Below, piece after piece: positions 36,536 to 46,217 of a stretch of 64,000 bases of DNA (its first letter is position 1; the number at the start of each line of letters is the position of its first letter). The notes under the pieces were generated by a model. It made no database searches and was not told where the DNA came from. It worked only from the letters and a program-made list of their open reading frames with translations. A program made the position numbers and the translations under genes. The DNA is from Fulvimarina endophytica (GTDB taxonomy: Bacteria; Pseudomonadota; Alphaproteobacteria; Rhizobiales; Rhizobiaceae): contig NZ_QURL01000003.1 in assembly GCF_003403015.1 (NCBI RefSeq), forward strand, positions 558,001 through 622,000. Reading direction: 5' to 3'.

Positions 36536-37495
36536 ATGAGCACTCATGGCATCCATCACGTCACCGCAATTGCCGGCCCTGCGAGCCGCAATCTCGATTT
36601 CTACACCCGGGTTCTCGGCATGCGTCTCGTCAAGAAGACCGTGAACTTCGATGATCCGGGCAGCTATCATCTCTATTACGGCGACGAGGCCGGTTCTCCC
36701 GGAACGATCCTTACCTTCTTCCCATGGGAGCATGCCGCACCGGGACGCCTCGGCGTCGGCGAGACCCAGGAAACCGTGCTGCGCGTTCCCGAAGCCTCGA
36801 TCGGATGGTGGGCCCAACGCCTGATCGAGACGGGCATCGACCACGACAAGCCGGTGAAGCGCTTCGGCGAGACGGTGCTTGCCTTCCGCGATCCGGACGG
36901 TATGCGCCTTGCTCTCGCGGCGGTGCCGGGCGCGGAGGCCGAGCCCGGCTATTCGGACGGGTCGGTACCAGCCGAGCATGCGATCCGGGGCTTCCATTCG
37001 GTCAGCCTCCTCCTCGAAGAGCTCGAGCCGACGGCGGCGATCCTGACCGGCGTCTTCGGCTTCGAGCGGGCCGCGAGCGAGGAGAGCGTCACGCGCTTCG
37101 TCGTCTCGGACAATCCGAAGGGCGGCATCGTCGACATCCGCGCCGTCGGCGGCTTCCTCAAGCCGCGCTTCGGAGCCGGATCGGTGCATCACATCGCCTT
37201 CCGGGCGGCGGACGATGCCGAGGAGGCGCGCATGGTGAAGGTGCTTGCCGAAGACCACGGCATCCGGACCACCGAGCAGAAGGACCGCAACTACTTCCGT
37301 TCGGTCTATTTCCGCGAGCCCGGTCACGTTCTCTTCGAGATCGCGACCGACGTTCCGGGCTTTGCCGTGGACGAGCCGGCGGACCGTCTCGGCGAGGAGC
37401 TGAAGCTGCCGGGCGGCCTCGAAGCCCGGCGGGCCGAGATCGAGGCGGTGCTGCCGCCGCTCGCGCCTGCGCCGAAGGCCAGGGCGGCCGCCTGA
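36536..37495 (+). CDS. VOC-family ring-cleaving dioxygenase (MhqO/MhqA-like)
   Basis: A 319-residue protein of two vicinal-oxygen-chelate modules. Module one starts HGIHHVTAIAGPASRNLDFYTRVLGMRLVKKTVN; module two contains FHSVSLLLEE, VHHIAFRA and the C-terminal HVLFEIATDVPGF with the metal Glu. It resembles Bacillus MhqO/MhqA-type hydroquinone dioxygenases, which open hydroquinone-like rings or remove electrophiles; the true substrate is not known. The ATG at 36536 follows AAAGGAGA. A paralogue is found at 60370-61326. An alpha/beta hydrolase follows after 90 bases, as in mhq operons. Confidence 0.82.
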   Translation: MSTHGIHHVTAIAGPASRNLDFYTRVLGMRLVKKTVNFDDPGSYHLYYGDEAGSPGTILTFFPWEHAAPGRLGVGETQETVLRVPEASIGWWAQRLIETGIDHDKPVKRFGETVLAFRDPDGMRLALAAVPGAEAEPGYSDGSVPAEHAIRGFHSVSLLLEELEPTAAILTGVFGFERAASEESVTRFVVSDNPKGGIVDIRAVGGFLKPRFGAGSVHHIAFRAADDAEEARMVKVLAEDHGIRTTEQKDRNYFRSVYFREPGHVLFEIATDVPGFAVDEPADRLGEELKLPGGLEARRAEIEAVLPPLAPAPKARAAA

Positions 37496-37515
37496 GGAAA
37501 CGACGTTGAAGACAG

Positions 37516-37537
37516 ACCGGGGCGCACGCGCCCCGGT
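37516..37537 (+). repeat. Strong hairpin between dioxygenase and hydrolase genes
   Basis: ACCGGGGCGC (37516-37525) and GCGCCCCGGT (37528-37537), a 10-bp palindrome starting 20 bases after the dioxygenase stop. No T-run follows. It may lower expression of the hydrolase. Confidence 0.5.
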
Positions 37538-37585
37538 CGCCGTTGCGAAAGACCCCATCGCCCACGATTCTTAAGGGAGAGAGCC

Positions 37586-38275
37586 ATGACGTCCCCGACG
37601 CGCGAGACCGATGCGAGGAAGACCGATGCGAGGCAGGAGACGCCGCATCCGGCCCTCGAGAGCCATGTCCATCGCTACGTCGCCGGGACGTCCGGGGGCC
37701 GGACGCCGCTTCTCGCGCTCCACGGGACCGGCGGCGACGAGACCGACCTGTTGCCGCTCGCCGGGCTCGTCGCGCCGCAGGCTGCGATCCTCTCGCCGCG
37801 CGGCGCGGTTCTGGAAAACGGCATGCCGCGCTTCTTTCGCCGGCTCGCCGAGGGTGTCTTCGACGAGGCCGACCTTGAGACGCGCACCCATGCGCTAGCG
37901 GACTTCGTGGAGGCGGCACGGGCGCACTACGGGCTGCCGGCCCCCATCGCCCTCGGCTTTTCCAACGGTGCCAATATCGCCGCGGCGATGCTGTTGCTGC
38001 GGCCCGAAAGCCTTTCCGGCGCGATCCTGATCCGGCCGATGGTCCCCTTCGCCGAGCCGCCGGCATCCTCGCCCCTCGATCAAGTGCCGGTGCTGGTTCT
38101 GTCCGGCTCGATGGACCCGCTCATCGCGGAGGATCAGCCGGCGCGTCTCGCGGCCTCACTTTCCGCGCGGGGCGCTGTGGTCGAACGGCGGACCGTGCCG
38201 GCAGGGCACGGCCTCTCCCAGGCCGACGTGACGCTTGCGCGCGCCTGGTACGAGCGCGAGGTGGCCGGCGCCTGA
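37586..38275 (+). CDS. Alpha/beta hydrolase (MhqD/carboxylesterase-like)
   Basis: A 229-residue phospholipase/carboxylesterase-family hydrolase. The oxyanion motif LHGTGGDE is near residue 46, the nucleophile is Ser126 (GFSNGAN), Asp lies in SGSMDPLI and His in PAGHGLSQ. This matches the MhqD group, found with MhqO-type dioxygenases, where it may process ring-cleavage products or esters. The first roughly 20 residues are charged and repetitive and may be untranslated; the start is not firmly set. The gene ends ten bases from the convergent E1 gene. Confidence 0.82.
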   Translation: MTSPTRETDARKTDARQETPHPALESHVHRYVAGTSGGRTPLLALHGTGGDETDLLPLAGLVAPQAAILSPRGAVLENGMPRFFRRLAEGVFDEADLETRTHALADFVEAARAHYGLPAPIALGFSNGANIAAAMLLLRPESLSGAILIRPMVPFAEPPASSPLDQVPVLVLSGSMDPLIAEDQPARLAASLSARGAVVERRTVPAGHGLSQADVTLARAWYEREVAGA

Positions 38276-38285
38276 ACGGACGCGC

Positions 38286-40679
38286 TCAGGCCGAGCGCAA
38301 CTGCGGCGGGTCGACCCTGACGCGCTTTCCGCGCGTCAATTCGTTGACGGATTCCACGAGCGAATGGCGATCGATCCGGAAATGCCGGTAGAGATCGCCG
38401 ATCGTGCCGGTCTGCCCGAAATGCTCGACACCGTGGGAGATCGTCCGGTGGCCGCAGACCGAGCCGAGCCAGGCGAGCGTCGCGGGATGGCCGTCGATCA
38501 CGGTGACGAGGACGCAGGTGTTCGGCAGGGGCTCCAGAAGCGTCTCCACATGGCTCCGCGCCTCGCCCCTGCCGCTCGCGCGGTGGCGCTGGGCGGCGGT
38601 CCAGCCGGCGTTCAGCCGGTCGGCCGAGGTGACCGCGAGAACGCCCAAATCGCGCCGCGCCTCGCCGATCATGCCCGCCGCCGCGATGGCCTCGTCGGCG
38701 ACCGCGCCCTGATAGGCGATGACCACCGAACAGTTCGGCCCGGGCTTGCGCAGCCAGTAGGCCCCGTCGACGGCGCCCTGGCGGAAGTCGTCGTCGGCGC
38801 GCTTGGCGGGCTGTTCGAGCGGCTTGGTGGTGAGGCGCAGATAGACCGATCCGCCGGCCGCGTCGCTGAGCCAGGTGCGCCCGTCGCGCGTGCGCTCCCC
38901 GTCCCGCTGCAGATAGTCGAAGGCCCATTCCATGATCACGGCGAGTTCGTCCGCGAAGGCCGGCTCGAAGGCGGCGAGACCGTCCTGGCTCATGCCGATC
39001 AGCGGCGTTCCCATGGACTGGTGCGCGCCGCCTTCCGGTGCGAGCGTCACGCCGGAGGGCGTGCCGACGATCATGAAGCGCGCATCCTGATAGCAGGCAT
39101 AGTTCAGGGCATCGAGGCCGCGATAGACGAAGGGGTCGTAGACCGTCCCGATGGGAATGAGGCGCCGCGCGAAGAGAGAGCGGCTGAGGCCTGCCGCTGC
39201 GAGCAGGAGGAAGAGGTTCATCTCGGCGATGCCGAGTTCCACATGCTGGCCCTCGGGCGTGAATTCCCATTTGGCGGTGGACGGGATGCGATGCTCGATG
39301 AAGGCGTCGGCCATCTCGGCGCGGGCGAAGAGCTTGCGCCGGTTCACCCAGGGCCCGAGGCTGGTGGTTCCCGTCACGTCCGGCGAGGTGGTCATGATAC
39401 GGGCGGCGAGATCGCCGCCGCCTTTGGCCAGATCGTCGAGGATCTTGCCGAAGACGGTCTGGGTGGAGACCTCCCGTGCGGTCTCGACTTCGATGCGCGG
39501 CACGTCGAGGCGCGCATCGTCGTGGCGGCGCGCCTTGCCGAAGAAGGGAACGGCATCGAGGAAGGCCTTCAGCCCATCCCTGTCGGCGACGCCCGCGAAG
39601 GGCTCCCACTCCTCGCCCTCGGCAATGCCCATATGGGCCTGCCATCCGGCGAACTGCTTGGTGTTCATCAGCCCGCCGTGATTGTCCTTGTGGCCGGCGA
39701 TCGGCGTTCCCCAGCCCTTGATCGTATAGGCGAGGAAGCAGGTGGGCCGGTCGTGGTCGACGGCGGCGAAGACCTCGGCCATGGTCTCCACGCAGTTGCC
39801 GCCGAGATTTTCCATGAGGGCGGCAAGCTCGCTATCGCTGCGCCGGTCGATCAGGCGCGTCACCTCGCCCTGATCGCCCAGATCGTCCATCAGCCGCTTG
39901 CGCCAGACCGCGCCGCCCATGAAGGTGAGCGCCGAATATTGCTGGTTGGGGCAGTTGTCGATCCAGTCGCGAAGCCGCGTGCCGCCCGGCTCCTCGAAGG
40001 CCAAGCGCTGGAGGGCGCCGTATTTCACCTTGACCACGTCCCAGCCGAAGGCCGCGAAGATCTTCTCGATGCGGCCGAACAGGCCCTCGCGCACGACCCC
40101 GTCGAGAGACTGGCGGTTGTAGTCGATGATCCACCAGCAATTGCGCAGATCGTTCTTCCAGCCCTCCTGGAGGGTCTCGTAGATATTGCCCTCGTCGAGT
40201 TCCGCATCGCCCATCAGCGCGACCATGTGCCCGGGCTTCACGTCCGATCCCCAGCTCTTGGCGGTGATGAAGTCCTGGACGAGGGAGGCGAGGGCCGTGA
40301 TGCCGACGCCGAGGCCGACCGAGCCGGTGGAGAAGTCGACATCGTCGACATCCTTGGTCCGGCTCGGATAGCTCTGGGCGCCGCCATAGCCGCGGAAGCG
40401 CTCCATCTTCTCGCGCGTCTGGTTGCCCATGAGATACTGCATCGCATGGAAAACGGGCGAGGCGTGGGGTTTGACCGCCACGCGGTCCTCGGGCTTCAGC
40501 GCCGAGAAATAGAGCGCCGTCATGATCGAGACCATGGAGGCCGAGCTTGCCTGATGACCGCCGATCTTGATGCCGTCCACCTTGGGCCGCACGTGATTGG
40601 CGTGGTGGATCATCCAGTGCGACAGCCACAGGAGCCGTTGCTCGATGGTCTTCAGATGGTCTCGCTCGGTGGTTGTCAT
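38286..40679 (-). CDS. AceE-like 2-oxoacid dehydrogenase E1 / transketolase-family protein
   Basis: A 797-residue thiamine diphosphate enzyme. The cofactor motif GDAELDEGNIYETLQEGW...NRQSLDG resembles homodimeric pyruvate dehydrogenase E1 (AceE), as do GGHQASSASM, YTIKGWGTPIAGHKDNHGG and GGAHQSMGTPLIGMSQ. It is shorter than typical AceE of about 890 residues. It lies 38 bases downstream of acdS in the same direction. ACC deaminase makes 2-oxobutyrate, a known slow substrate of pyruvate dehydrogenases, so this E1 might be specialised for it. No E2 or E3 gene is in the window. Generic annotation would be transketolase. Confidence 0.78.
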   Translation of the reverse strand: MTTTERDHLKTIEQRLLWLSHWMIHHANHVRPKVDGIKIGGHQASSASMVSIMTALYFSALKPEDRVAVKPHASPVFHAMQYLMGNQTREKMERFRGYGGAQSYPSRTKDVDDVDFSTGSVGLGVGITALASLVQDFITAKSWGSDVKPGHMVALMGDAELDEGNIYETLQEGWKNDLRNCWWIIDYNRQSLDGVVREGLFGRIEKIFAAFGWDVVKVKYGALQRLAFEEPGGTRLRDWIDNCPNQQYSALTFMGGAVWRKRLMDDLGDQGEVTRLIDRRSDSELAALMENLGGNCVETMAEVFAAVDHDRPTCFLAYTIKGWGTPIAGHKDNHGGLMNTKQFAGWQAHMGIAEGEEWEPFAGVADRDGLKAFLDAVPFFGKARRHDDARLDVPRIEVETAREVSTQTVFGKILDDLAKGGGDLAARIMTTSPDVTGTTSLGPWVNRRKLFARAEMADAFIEHRIPSTAKWEFTPEGQHVELGIAEMNLFLLLAAAGLSRSLFARRLIPIGTVYDPFVYRGLDALNYACYQDARFMIVGTPSGVTLAPEGGAHQSMGTPLIGMSQDGLAAFEPAFADELAVIMEWAFDYLQRDGERTRDGRTWLSDAAGGSVYLRLTTKPLEQPAKRADDDFRQGAVDGAYWLRKPGPNCSVVIAYQGAVADEAIAAAGMIGEARRDLGVLAVTSADRLNAGWTAAQRHRASGRGEARSHVETLLEPLPNTCVLVTVIDGHPATLAWLGSVCGHRTISHGVEHFGQTGTIGDLYRHFRIDRHSLVESVNELTRGKRVRVDPPQLRSA

Positions 40680-40717
40680 GGAGGGGTCCGATCAGATGAC
40701 GGGCATGAGGAAACGTC

Positions 40718-41737
40718 TCAGCCCTCGCGGTAGTAGTAGCTGTATCCGTTGAGCGCGGGAGCGCCGCCGAGATGGGCGTAGAGGACCTTCGAGCCGTCCG
40801 GGAAGAAGCCCTTCTTCACGAGGTCGATCATGCCCTGCATGGACTTGCCCTCGTAGACCGGGTCGGTGATCATCGCCTCGGTGCGGGCCGCGAGCCGGAT
40901 CGCCGCATTGGTCTCCTCGGAGGGGACGCCGTAGGCGGGATAGGCATAGTCCGGATTGATCACGATCTCGTCCTCGCGCACGGCGCGGCCGAGGCCGACG
41001 AGATCGGCCGTCTTGTCGACGATGCCGCGCACCTGCATGCGCGTCTGGTCGGGGATGCAGGAGGCGTCGATGCCGATCACTCGGTCGGCGCGGTCCTGTG
41101 CGGCGAAACCGACGATCATGCCGCCCTGGGTCGAGCCGGTGACGACGCAGACGACGATGTAGTCGAAGGTGAAGCCGAGTTCGGCTTCCTGGGCCGCGAC
41201 CTCCTCGGCAAAGCCCACATAGCCGAGCGCGCCGTATTTGTGCACCGAGGCGCCGGCCGGGATCGCATAGGGCTTGCCGCCCGCCTCCTCGACCGAGCGG
41301 ATGGCGTCCTCCCAGCTCTTGCGGATGCCGATGTCGAAGCCCTCGTGGACGAGGCGGCTGTCGGCGCCCATCAGGCGGGTCATCAGGATGTTGCCGACCC
41401 GGTCGTAGACCGCGTCGTGATGGGGCACCCAGCTTTCCTGGATCACCACGCATTTCATGCCGATCTTGGCGGCGGTCGCCGCGACCATCCGGGTGTGATT
41501 GGACTGGACGCCGCCGATCGAGACCAGGGTGTCGGCGCCCGAGGCGATGGCGTCGGGAACGATGTATTCGAGCTTGCGCAGCTTGTTGCCGCCCATCGCG
41601 AGGCCCGAATTGCAGTCCTCGCGCTTGGCGTAGACCTCGACCTTGCCGCCCAGCGCCTCGGAAAGACGCGGCAGATGCTCGATCGCGGTCGCGCCGAAGG
41701 TCAGGGGATATCGCTCGAATTTTTCCAGAAGGGACAT
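40718..41737 (-). CDS. acdS: 1-aminocyclopropane-1-carboxylate deaminase AcdS
   Basis: A 339-residue fold-type II PLP enzyme, the usual length for AcdS. The PLP lysine is Lys52 (GGNKLRK). Two residues that separate true ACC deaminases from D-cysteine desulfhydrases are retained: the Tyr-Glu pair in DPVYEGKSM and the Leu in [10 protein letters not shown]. The enzyme opens the ring of ACC, the plant ethylene precursor, to 2-oxobutyrate and ammonia. It is divergent from an Lrp-type gene, as acdS is from acdR in many Proteobacteria. Presence suggests association with plants. Confidence 0.93.
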   Translation of the reverse strand: MSLLEKFERYPLTFGATAIEHLPRLSEALGGKVEVYAKREDCNSGLAMGGNKLRKLEYIVPDAIASGADTLVSIGGVQSNHTRMVAATAAKIGMKCVVIQESWVPHHDAVYDRVGNILMTRLMGADSRLVHEGFDIGIRKSWEDAIRSVEEAGGKPYAIPAGASVHKYGALGYVGFAEEVAAQEAELGFTFDYIVVCVVTGSTQGGMIVGFAAQDRADRVIGIDASCIPDQTRMQVRGIVDKTADLVGLGRAVREDEIVINPDYAYPAYGVPSEETNAAIRLAARTEAMITDPVYEGKSMQGMIDLVKKGFFPDGSKVLYAHLGGAPALNGYSYYYREG

Positions 41738-41893
41738 GGTCGGGGCTCCGTTGGGTGGAGCACGTAGATTACATATCTTTCGGCGAGAGGTGCTTTCGAA
41801 ATCACCCTCGGATAGGATCGAAACGGACGTGGTTCTTCGCACTATGGCCAAAACCGGTCCTGAAACGTACCAAACATGAAAGGATCTTTCATC

Positions 41894-42352
41894 ATGCCCC
41901 TCGACCGAATCGACGTGAAGATCCTGCGTGCCCTTCAGAGCGAGGGCCGGTTGTCCAATGCGGATCTCGCCGAACGGGTGAATGTCAGCGCGGCCACCTG
42001 CCATCGCCGCACCCAGCGCCTGTTCGAGGAGGGCTATGTTTCGGGCGTTCGGGCCGTGATCGCGCCCCGCTCGGTCGATCTCGGAACCCTCGTGATGGTG
42101 GGCGTCGTCCTCGACCGCTCCACCCCCGAAAGCTTCGCCGCCTTCGAGAGCGCCGTCGTCGCCATGAAGGAGATCCTCGACTGCAACCTCGTGGCCGGCG
42201 ACTTCGACTATCTCCTGAAGATCCGCGTTCGCGACATGGCGGATTTCAACACCCTGCACGGCCAGCGGCTGATCACCCTTCCCGGCGTGCGCCAGACGCG
42301 GACCTTCTTCGTGATGAAGGAGGTGAAGGACAACGGCCCGCTGGCGTTCTGA
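41894..42352 (+). CDS. acdR: Lrp/AsnC-type regulator AcdR of ACC deaminase
   Basis: A 152-residue Lrp/AsnC protein with helix-turn-helix ([41 protein letters not shown]) and a RAM ligand domain ([30 protein letters not shown]). It faces acdS across a 156-bp region, the known acdR-acdS arrangement, where AcdR activates acdS in response to ACC. The ATG at 41894 is chosen since AAAGGA precedes it by ten bases; an ATG at 41876 has no such sequence. A hairpin follows at 42443-42476. Confidence 0.87.
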   Translation: MPLDRIDVKILRALQSEGRLSNADLAERVNVSAATCHRRTQRLFEEGYVSGVRAVIAPRSVDLGTLVMVGVVLDRSTPESFAAFESAVVAMKEILDCNLVAGDFDYLLKIRVRDMADFNTLHGQRLITLPGVRQTRTFFVMKEVKDNGPLAF

Positions 42353-42442
42353 CGCCCGCCGGGCGGGGCTGGCCGCTGCGCCGGCCCGTAAGGATGCGGC
42401 GCGGCGGCCCGGCAGGGGGAGGGCACGCGAGACGGGGCTTGC

Positions 42443-42476
42443 GGCCGGGTTCGCCATCGTGCCGCGATGGCGGGCC
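42443..42476. terminator. Hairpin between convergent acdR and lldD
   Basis: CGCCATCG (42452-42459) and CGATGGCG (42465-42472), perfect 8-bp stem with 5-nt loop, extended by GGCC at both ends (42443-42446, 42473-42476). Probable bidirectional terminator; no T-run. Confidence 0.5.
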
Positions 42477-42514
42477 TCCGAGACCTGTCGCTTGCCTCTC
42501 CCCCGCCCCATGGA

Positions 42515-43651
42515 TCACAGATCCACGAGCAGGCTGGAATCGATCTCCTCCACGCTGCGCGCGCCGGTCAGCGTCATGGCGACGTGCATTTCCTTGGCGA
42601 TGATGTCGAGGAGTTCGCGCACGCCCGCCTCGCCGTTCGTTGCGAGCGCGTAGACGAAGGCGCGTCCGATCATGGCGATGTCGGCGCCGAGCGCGATGAG
42701 GCGCACGACGTCGAGGCCGGACCTGACGCCGGAATCGGCGAGGATGGTGAGATCGCCCTTCACGGCATCGGCGATCGCGGGAAGGGCGCGCGCGGTGGAC
42801 GGCACCCCGTCGAGCTGGCGCCCGCCATGGTTGGAGACGACGATCCCGTCGGCGCCGAAGCGCACGGCGTCCCTGGCGTCCTCCACGTCGAGAATGCCCT
42901 TGATGACGATCTGGCCCTTCCAGGCGTCGCGGATCCATTCGAGATCCTGCCAGCCAATGGACGGATCGAAATTGTCGCCGAGCCAGGCGATGTAGTCGGT
43001 CAGCTTCGTCTGCTCGCCGCGATAGGCCGAGATGTTTCCGAGATCGTGGGGCCGGCCGTTCACGCCGACATCCCAGGCCCATTGGGGATGCATCGCGGCC
43101 TGGAGCACGCGCCGGATGGGCCCGTAGGCGCCGGACATGCCGTGATGCTTGTCGCGGTAGCGCGCGCCGGGCACCGGCATGTCGACGGTAAAGATCAGGG
43201 TCTCGCAGCCGGCCGCCTGGGCCCGCTCGAGCGCGTTGCGCATGAAGCCGCGGTCCTTCAGCACGTAGAGCTGGAACCAGAACGGCTGGCTCGTCGCCGC
43301 GGCCACCTCCTCGATCGGGCAGAGGGAGACGGTGGAGAGGGTGAAGGGCACGCCCTTGCCCTCGGCCGCGCGGGCCGCCTGAACCTCGCCGCGCCGCGCA
43401 TACATGCCGCACAGGCCGACCGGCGCCAAAGCGAGGGGAAGCGAGAGTTCGCGGCCGAAGAGCGTCTTCGTCAGCTTGAGGGAGGACATGTCGCGAAGGA
43501 CGCGCTGGCGCAGCGCCACCTCGGCGAGATCGCTCGTATTGCGCTGCAGCGTCCTCTCCGCATAGGAGCCGCCATCGGCGTAATGGAAGAGAAAGGGCGG
43601 GATCTTGCGCTTGGCGGCGGTCCTGTAGTCCGAAATCGACGAGATGATCAT
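42515..43651 (-). CDS. lldD: L-lactate dehydrogenase LldD (FMN-dependent)
   Basis: A 378-residue member of the FMN alpha-hydroxyacid oxidoreductase family. The catalytic His275 lies in [12 protein letters not shown], and the N-terminal [35 protein letters not shown] and [11 protein letters not shown] stretches follow LldD. The enzyme oxidises L-lactate to pyruvate at the inner membrane and reduces quinone. It stands alone between acdR and the SAF-domain oxidoreductase, 150 bases downstream of the latter on the same strand. Related mandelate or glycolate oxidases are possible but less similar. Confidence 0.87.
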   Translation of the reverse strand: MIISSISDYRTAAKRKIPPFLFHYADGGSYAERTLQRNTSDLAEVALRQRVLRDMSSLKLTKTLFGRELSLPLALAPVGLCGMYARRGEVQAARAAEGKGVPFTLSTVSLCPIEEVAAATSQPFWFQLYVLKDRGFMRNALERAQAAGCETLIFTVDMPVPGARYRDKHHGMSGAYGPIRRVLQAAMHPQWAWDVGVNGRPHDLGNISAYRGEQTKLTDYIAWLGDNFDPSIGWQDLEWIRDAWKGQIVIKGILDVEDARDAVRFGADGIVVSNHGGRQLDGVPSTARALPAIADAVKGDLTILADSGVRSGLDVVRLIALGADIAMIGRAFVYALATNGEAGVRELLDIIAKEMHVAMTLTGARSVEEIDSSLLVDL

Positions 43652-43801
43652 GGCGTTCCTCCGCCTGTTCTTGCTTGGGGCACGGGACCGGTCCCTCCGG
43701 TGGCGGAGCCGGTCACCTGTCCCGCTTGTAGCAGAGATGGGGCGATCTCAAGCCCCGAACTTGCCGCGGCCCCGCAGCCGGGACGCCTCCCGCGATCGCG
43801 C

Positions 43802-45154
43802 TCACCCGGCGCGGGACGGCGCGAAATCGCGCTCCATCGCCTTGCGCAGCACGATGGTCTCGTCCTGTCCGTCATAGGAGACGTCGGACCAGCGCACGAC
43901 CTCGCCCTCGCCGACAGCGCCCGTCAGGGCCATGCCGTGGGCAAGGCCGATCGGCACCGCGTCGAGCCGGCTCGAGACATCGGCCGGAACAAGCTTGCCG
44001 TAGACCGTGAAGCCGCCTTCGCCGTCGAGGGTCTCGCCGGCGACAAGATCGCGCTTGGCGACGGCGACCACGTCCGCGCTCCAGGCCCGCGTCGCGCCCG
44101 TCGGCTCGCCCCGGGTCGCGATGCTGGCGACGGAGACGCCGAGTTCGAGGCCGATGAGATGATAGGGCTTGTAGGTCGCGGCATAGCGGCCGCTCTGATC
44201 GGTGAGGAGCCCGTACTGGCGGAAGCAGTCCCGGACATAGGGGGTCTCGCCCTCGATCACCACGAAGACGCCCCAGCGCAGGTCGCGGAAGACGGGCCGG
44301 CCGTCGCGCTCAACCGAGGAGACGACCTCGACCGTTCCCTTGCGCTCCAGAACGCCGCCGTCCGAGACCGGGCGAAGCAGCGTCTGCAGGTCGTCGGCCC
44401 CGCAGGCCGGGAAGAGAAGGCCATCGCGCGGAGGCAGGAGGCCGCAGGCATTGGAGACCGCCGCCATCTCGAGCGCCGACTTGGTGCCGTCGAGGAAGGA
44501 GTTGAACATCTTCGGGTTGAAGTCGCCGCTCGCCAGCTGCTCCGGCGTGAAGCCGTAATGGCTCCATACGGTATCGGGCGTCGACTGGTGATATTGCGGC
44601 AGATATTTCGTGCCCTTGCCGGCGCAGACCACCTCGAAGCCGCTGCATCGTGCCCAGTCCACGAGTTCGGCGATGAGCGCGGGCTGGTCGCCGGAGGCCA
44701 TGGAATAGACGATGCCCGCCTCGGCGGCCTTGCGCGCGAGCATCGGCCCGGCGAGGACGTCGGCCTCCACATTGACCATGACGATATGCTTGCGATGCTC
44801 GCAGGCCGCCAGAACATGTCTCACGCCGGCGGCCGGATGGCCGGTCGCATCGATCACCAGATCGACGAAGGGGCTTGCGATGAGCGCCGCCGAATCCTCG
44901 GTGACGAAGGTCGAACCGGTGGATGCGGCCGTCTCGAAGGAGGTCGCGGCGAAGGCCTCGGCCGGCCAGCCGACGCGCGCGAGGGAACGGCGCGCATTGT
45001 CCGGCGACAGATCGGCGATGGCGGTGAGATGGACGCCCGGCGTCCGGCGCGCCTGGGCCAGATACATCGAGCCGAACTTGCCCGCGCCGATGAGGCCGAC
45101 ACGGACCGGGCGCCCCTCGGCTTCGAGCGCCTGCAGCTTGCGAAACATCGACAT
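43802..45154 (-). CDS. NAD(P)-dependent oxidoreductase with C-terminal SAF domain
   Basis: A 450-residue protein. The N-terminal Rossmann domain starts VGLIGAGKFG (residues 19-28) and resembles homoserine dehydrogenase or Gfo/Idh/MocA enzymes, with a DATGHPAAGVRH segment. The C-terminal third resembles a SAF domain, found also in antifreeze-like and FlgA proteins. Members are often labelled only as SAF-domain oxidoreductases, and I do not know the substrate. The ATG at 45154 has GGAGGA seven bases upstream, so the five-codon longer reading is rejected. A LysR gene is divergent from it and is the likely regulator. Confidence 0.75.
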   Translation of the reverse strand: MSMFRKLQALEAEGRPVRVGLIGAGKFGSMYLAQARRTPGVHLTAIADLSPDNARRSLARVGWPAEAFAATSFETAASTGSTFVTEDSAALIASPFVDLVIDATGHPAAGVRHVLAACEHRKHIVMVNVEADVLAGPMLARKAAEAGIVYSMASGDQPALIAELVDWARCSGFEVVCAGKGTKYLPQYHQSTPDTVWSHYGFTPEQLASGDFNPKMFNSFLDGTKSALEMAAVSNACGLLPPRDGLLFPACGADDLQTLLRPVSDGGVLERKGTVEVVSSVERDGRPVFRDLRWGVFVVIEGETPYVRDCFRQYGLLTDQSGRYAATYKPYHLIGLELGVSVASIATRGEPTGATRAWSADVVAVAKRDLVAGETLDGEGGFTVYGKLVPADVSSRLDAVPIGLAHGMALTGAVGEGEVVRWSDVSYDGQDETIVLRKAMERDFAPSRAG

Positions 45155-45294
45155 CGCGGGTTCCTCCATCCGTCCATCGCGCCGATCGAGGATCGGGCCG
45201 GTGCCTCCTCCCGGCGCCGGCAGAAAACTCTAGTCGCCGGGCGAGGCTTGTGTAAATTCGCACGGAAGCACGACCGGTTTGCAAGAATCCCCAT

Positions 45295-46203
45295 ATGCGC
45301 GCGATCGACTGGAACAATCTGAACGCCTTTCTCGCGGTGGCGAGGGCCGGGAAGCTGACCCTTGCGGCACGGCGCCTCGGCGTCGACCATTCGACCTTGA
45401 GCCGGCGCATCGCCGCGCTCGAGGCCTCGCTTGCGACATCGCTCTTCGAGCGCTCGCCGAACGGCTACCGCATGACCGAGGACGGCCGGCGGGTTCTGGC
45501 GGAGGTGCAGGACATGGAGGACGCGGTCGTGCGCATCCAGCGCGATACGGACGCTGCGGGTGGAAGCATCGAGGGACCGATCAGGCTGACCATGCCCGAA
45601 GGCTTCTCGACCGGTTTCCTCGTCCATCACCTCGCCGCCCTCAAGGCCGAGCATCCGAGGCTGACGGTCGAACTCATCGCCGATCCGAGCATTGTCAGCC
45701 TCGGCAAGCGGGAGGCCGATATCGCTGTGATGATGGAGAGGCCCGCCCAGGGGCAGCTCGTCTCCAAAAAGCTCTGCGACTACGAATACGGGCTCTATGC
45801 CAGCCGCGACTATCTCGCTTCCCTATCCTACGGGATCGCCTCGATCGCCGACATGAACCGGTCGATCCTCATCGGCTACATCCCCGACCGGCTGCCGACA
45901 CCGGCCCACGACTATCTCGCCGAACTCCTGCCCGGGCGGCAGGCCGATCTTCAGGTGAGCAACATCCTGACCCAGGTGGAGGCGACGGCCGCAGGTCTCG
46001 GCCTTGCCTGCCTGCCGGCCTTCATCGCCGGGCGGCGGCCCGAACTCGTGCGGCTTCTGGCGGACGATTGCCGCTTCGAGCGCTCCTACTGGATCGTCAC
46101 CCATGCCAATGCGCGCTATGCGGCGAGGACGAGGGCGGTGAAGGACTTCCTCGCGGGTCTCGTCGCCCGCAATGCCCGCTTCTTCAGGCCTTCGGCCTCC
46201 TGA
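45295..46203 (+). CDS. LysR-type regulator beside the SAF-domain oxidoreductase
   Basis: A 302-residue LysR regulator with N-terminal helix-turn-helix (LTLAARRLGVDHSTLSRRIAALEASLATSLFER) and effector domain. The HSTLSRRI recognition helix differs from those of the purine LysR pair. It is divergent from the SAF-domain oxidoreductase over a 140-bp region and converges on dgkA with 14 bases between stops. It therefore probably controls the oxidoreductase gene; ligand unknown. Confidence 0.86.
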   Translation: MRAIDWNNLNAFLAVARAGKLTLAARRLGVDHSTLSRRIAALEASLATSLFERSPNGYRMTEDGRRVLAEVQDMEDAVVRIQRDTDAAGGSIEGPIRLTMPEGFSTGFLVHHLAALKAEHPRLTVELIADPSIVSLGKREADIAVMMERPAQGQLVSKKLCDYEYGLYASRDYLASLSYGIASIADMNRSILIGYIPDRLPTPAHDYLAELLPGRQADLQVSNILTQVEATAAGLGLACLPAFIAGRRPELVRLLADDCRFERSYWIVTHANARYAARTRAVKDFLAGLVARNARFFRPSAS

Positions 46204-46217
46204 TCTCGCATCTCGCC

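Noticed and set aside
40718..41737. D-cysteine desulfhydrase instead of ACC deaminase
   Set aside because: The Tyr-Glu and Leu residues that define ACC deaminase are retained and the acdR-like gene is divergent.
42467..45322. An antisense open frame of 951 codons opposite lldD and the SAF-domain oxidoreductase
   Set aside because: It crosses two genes with recognisable catalytic motifs on the other strand and the intergenic gap. No protein features are seen.
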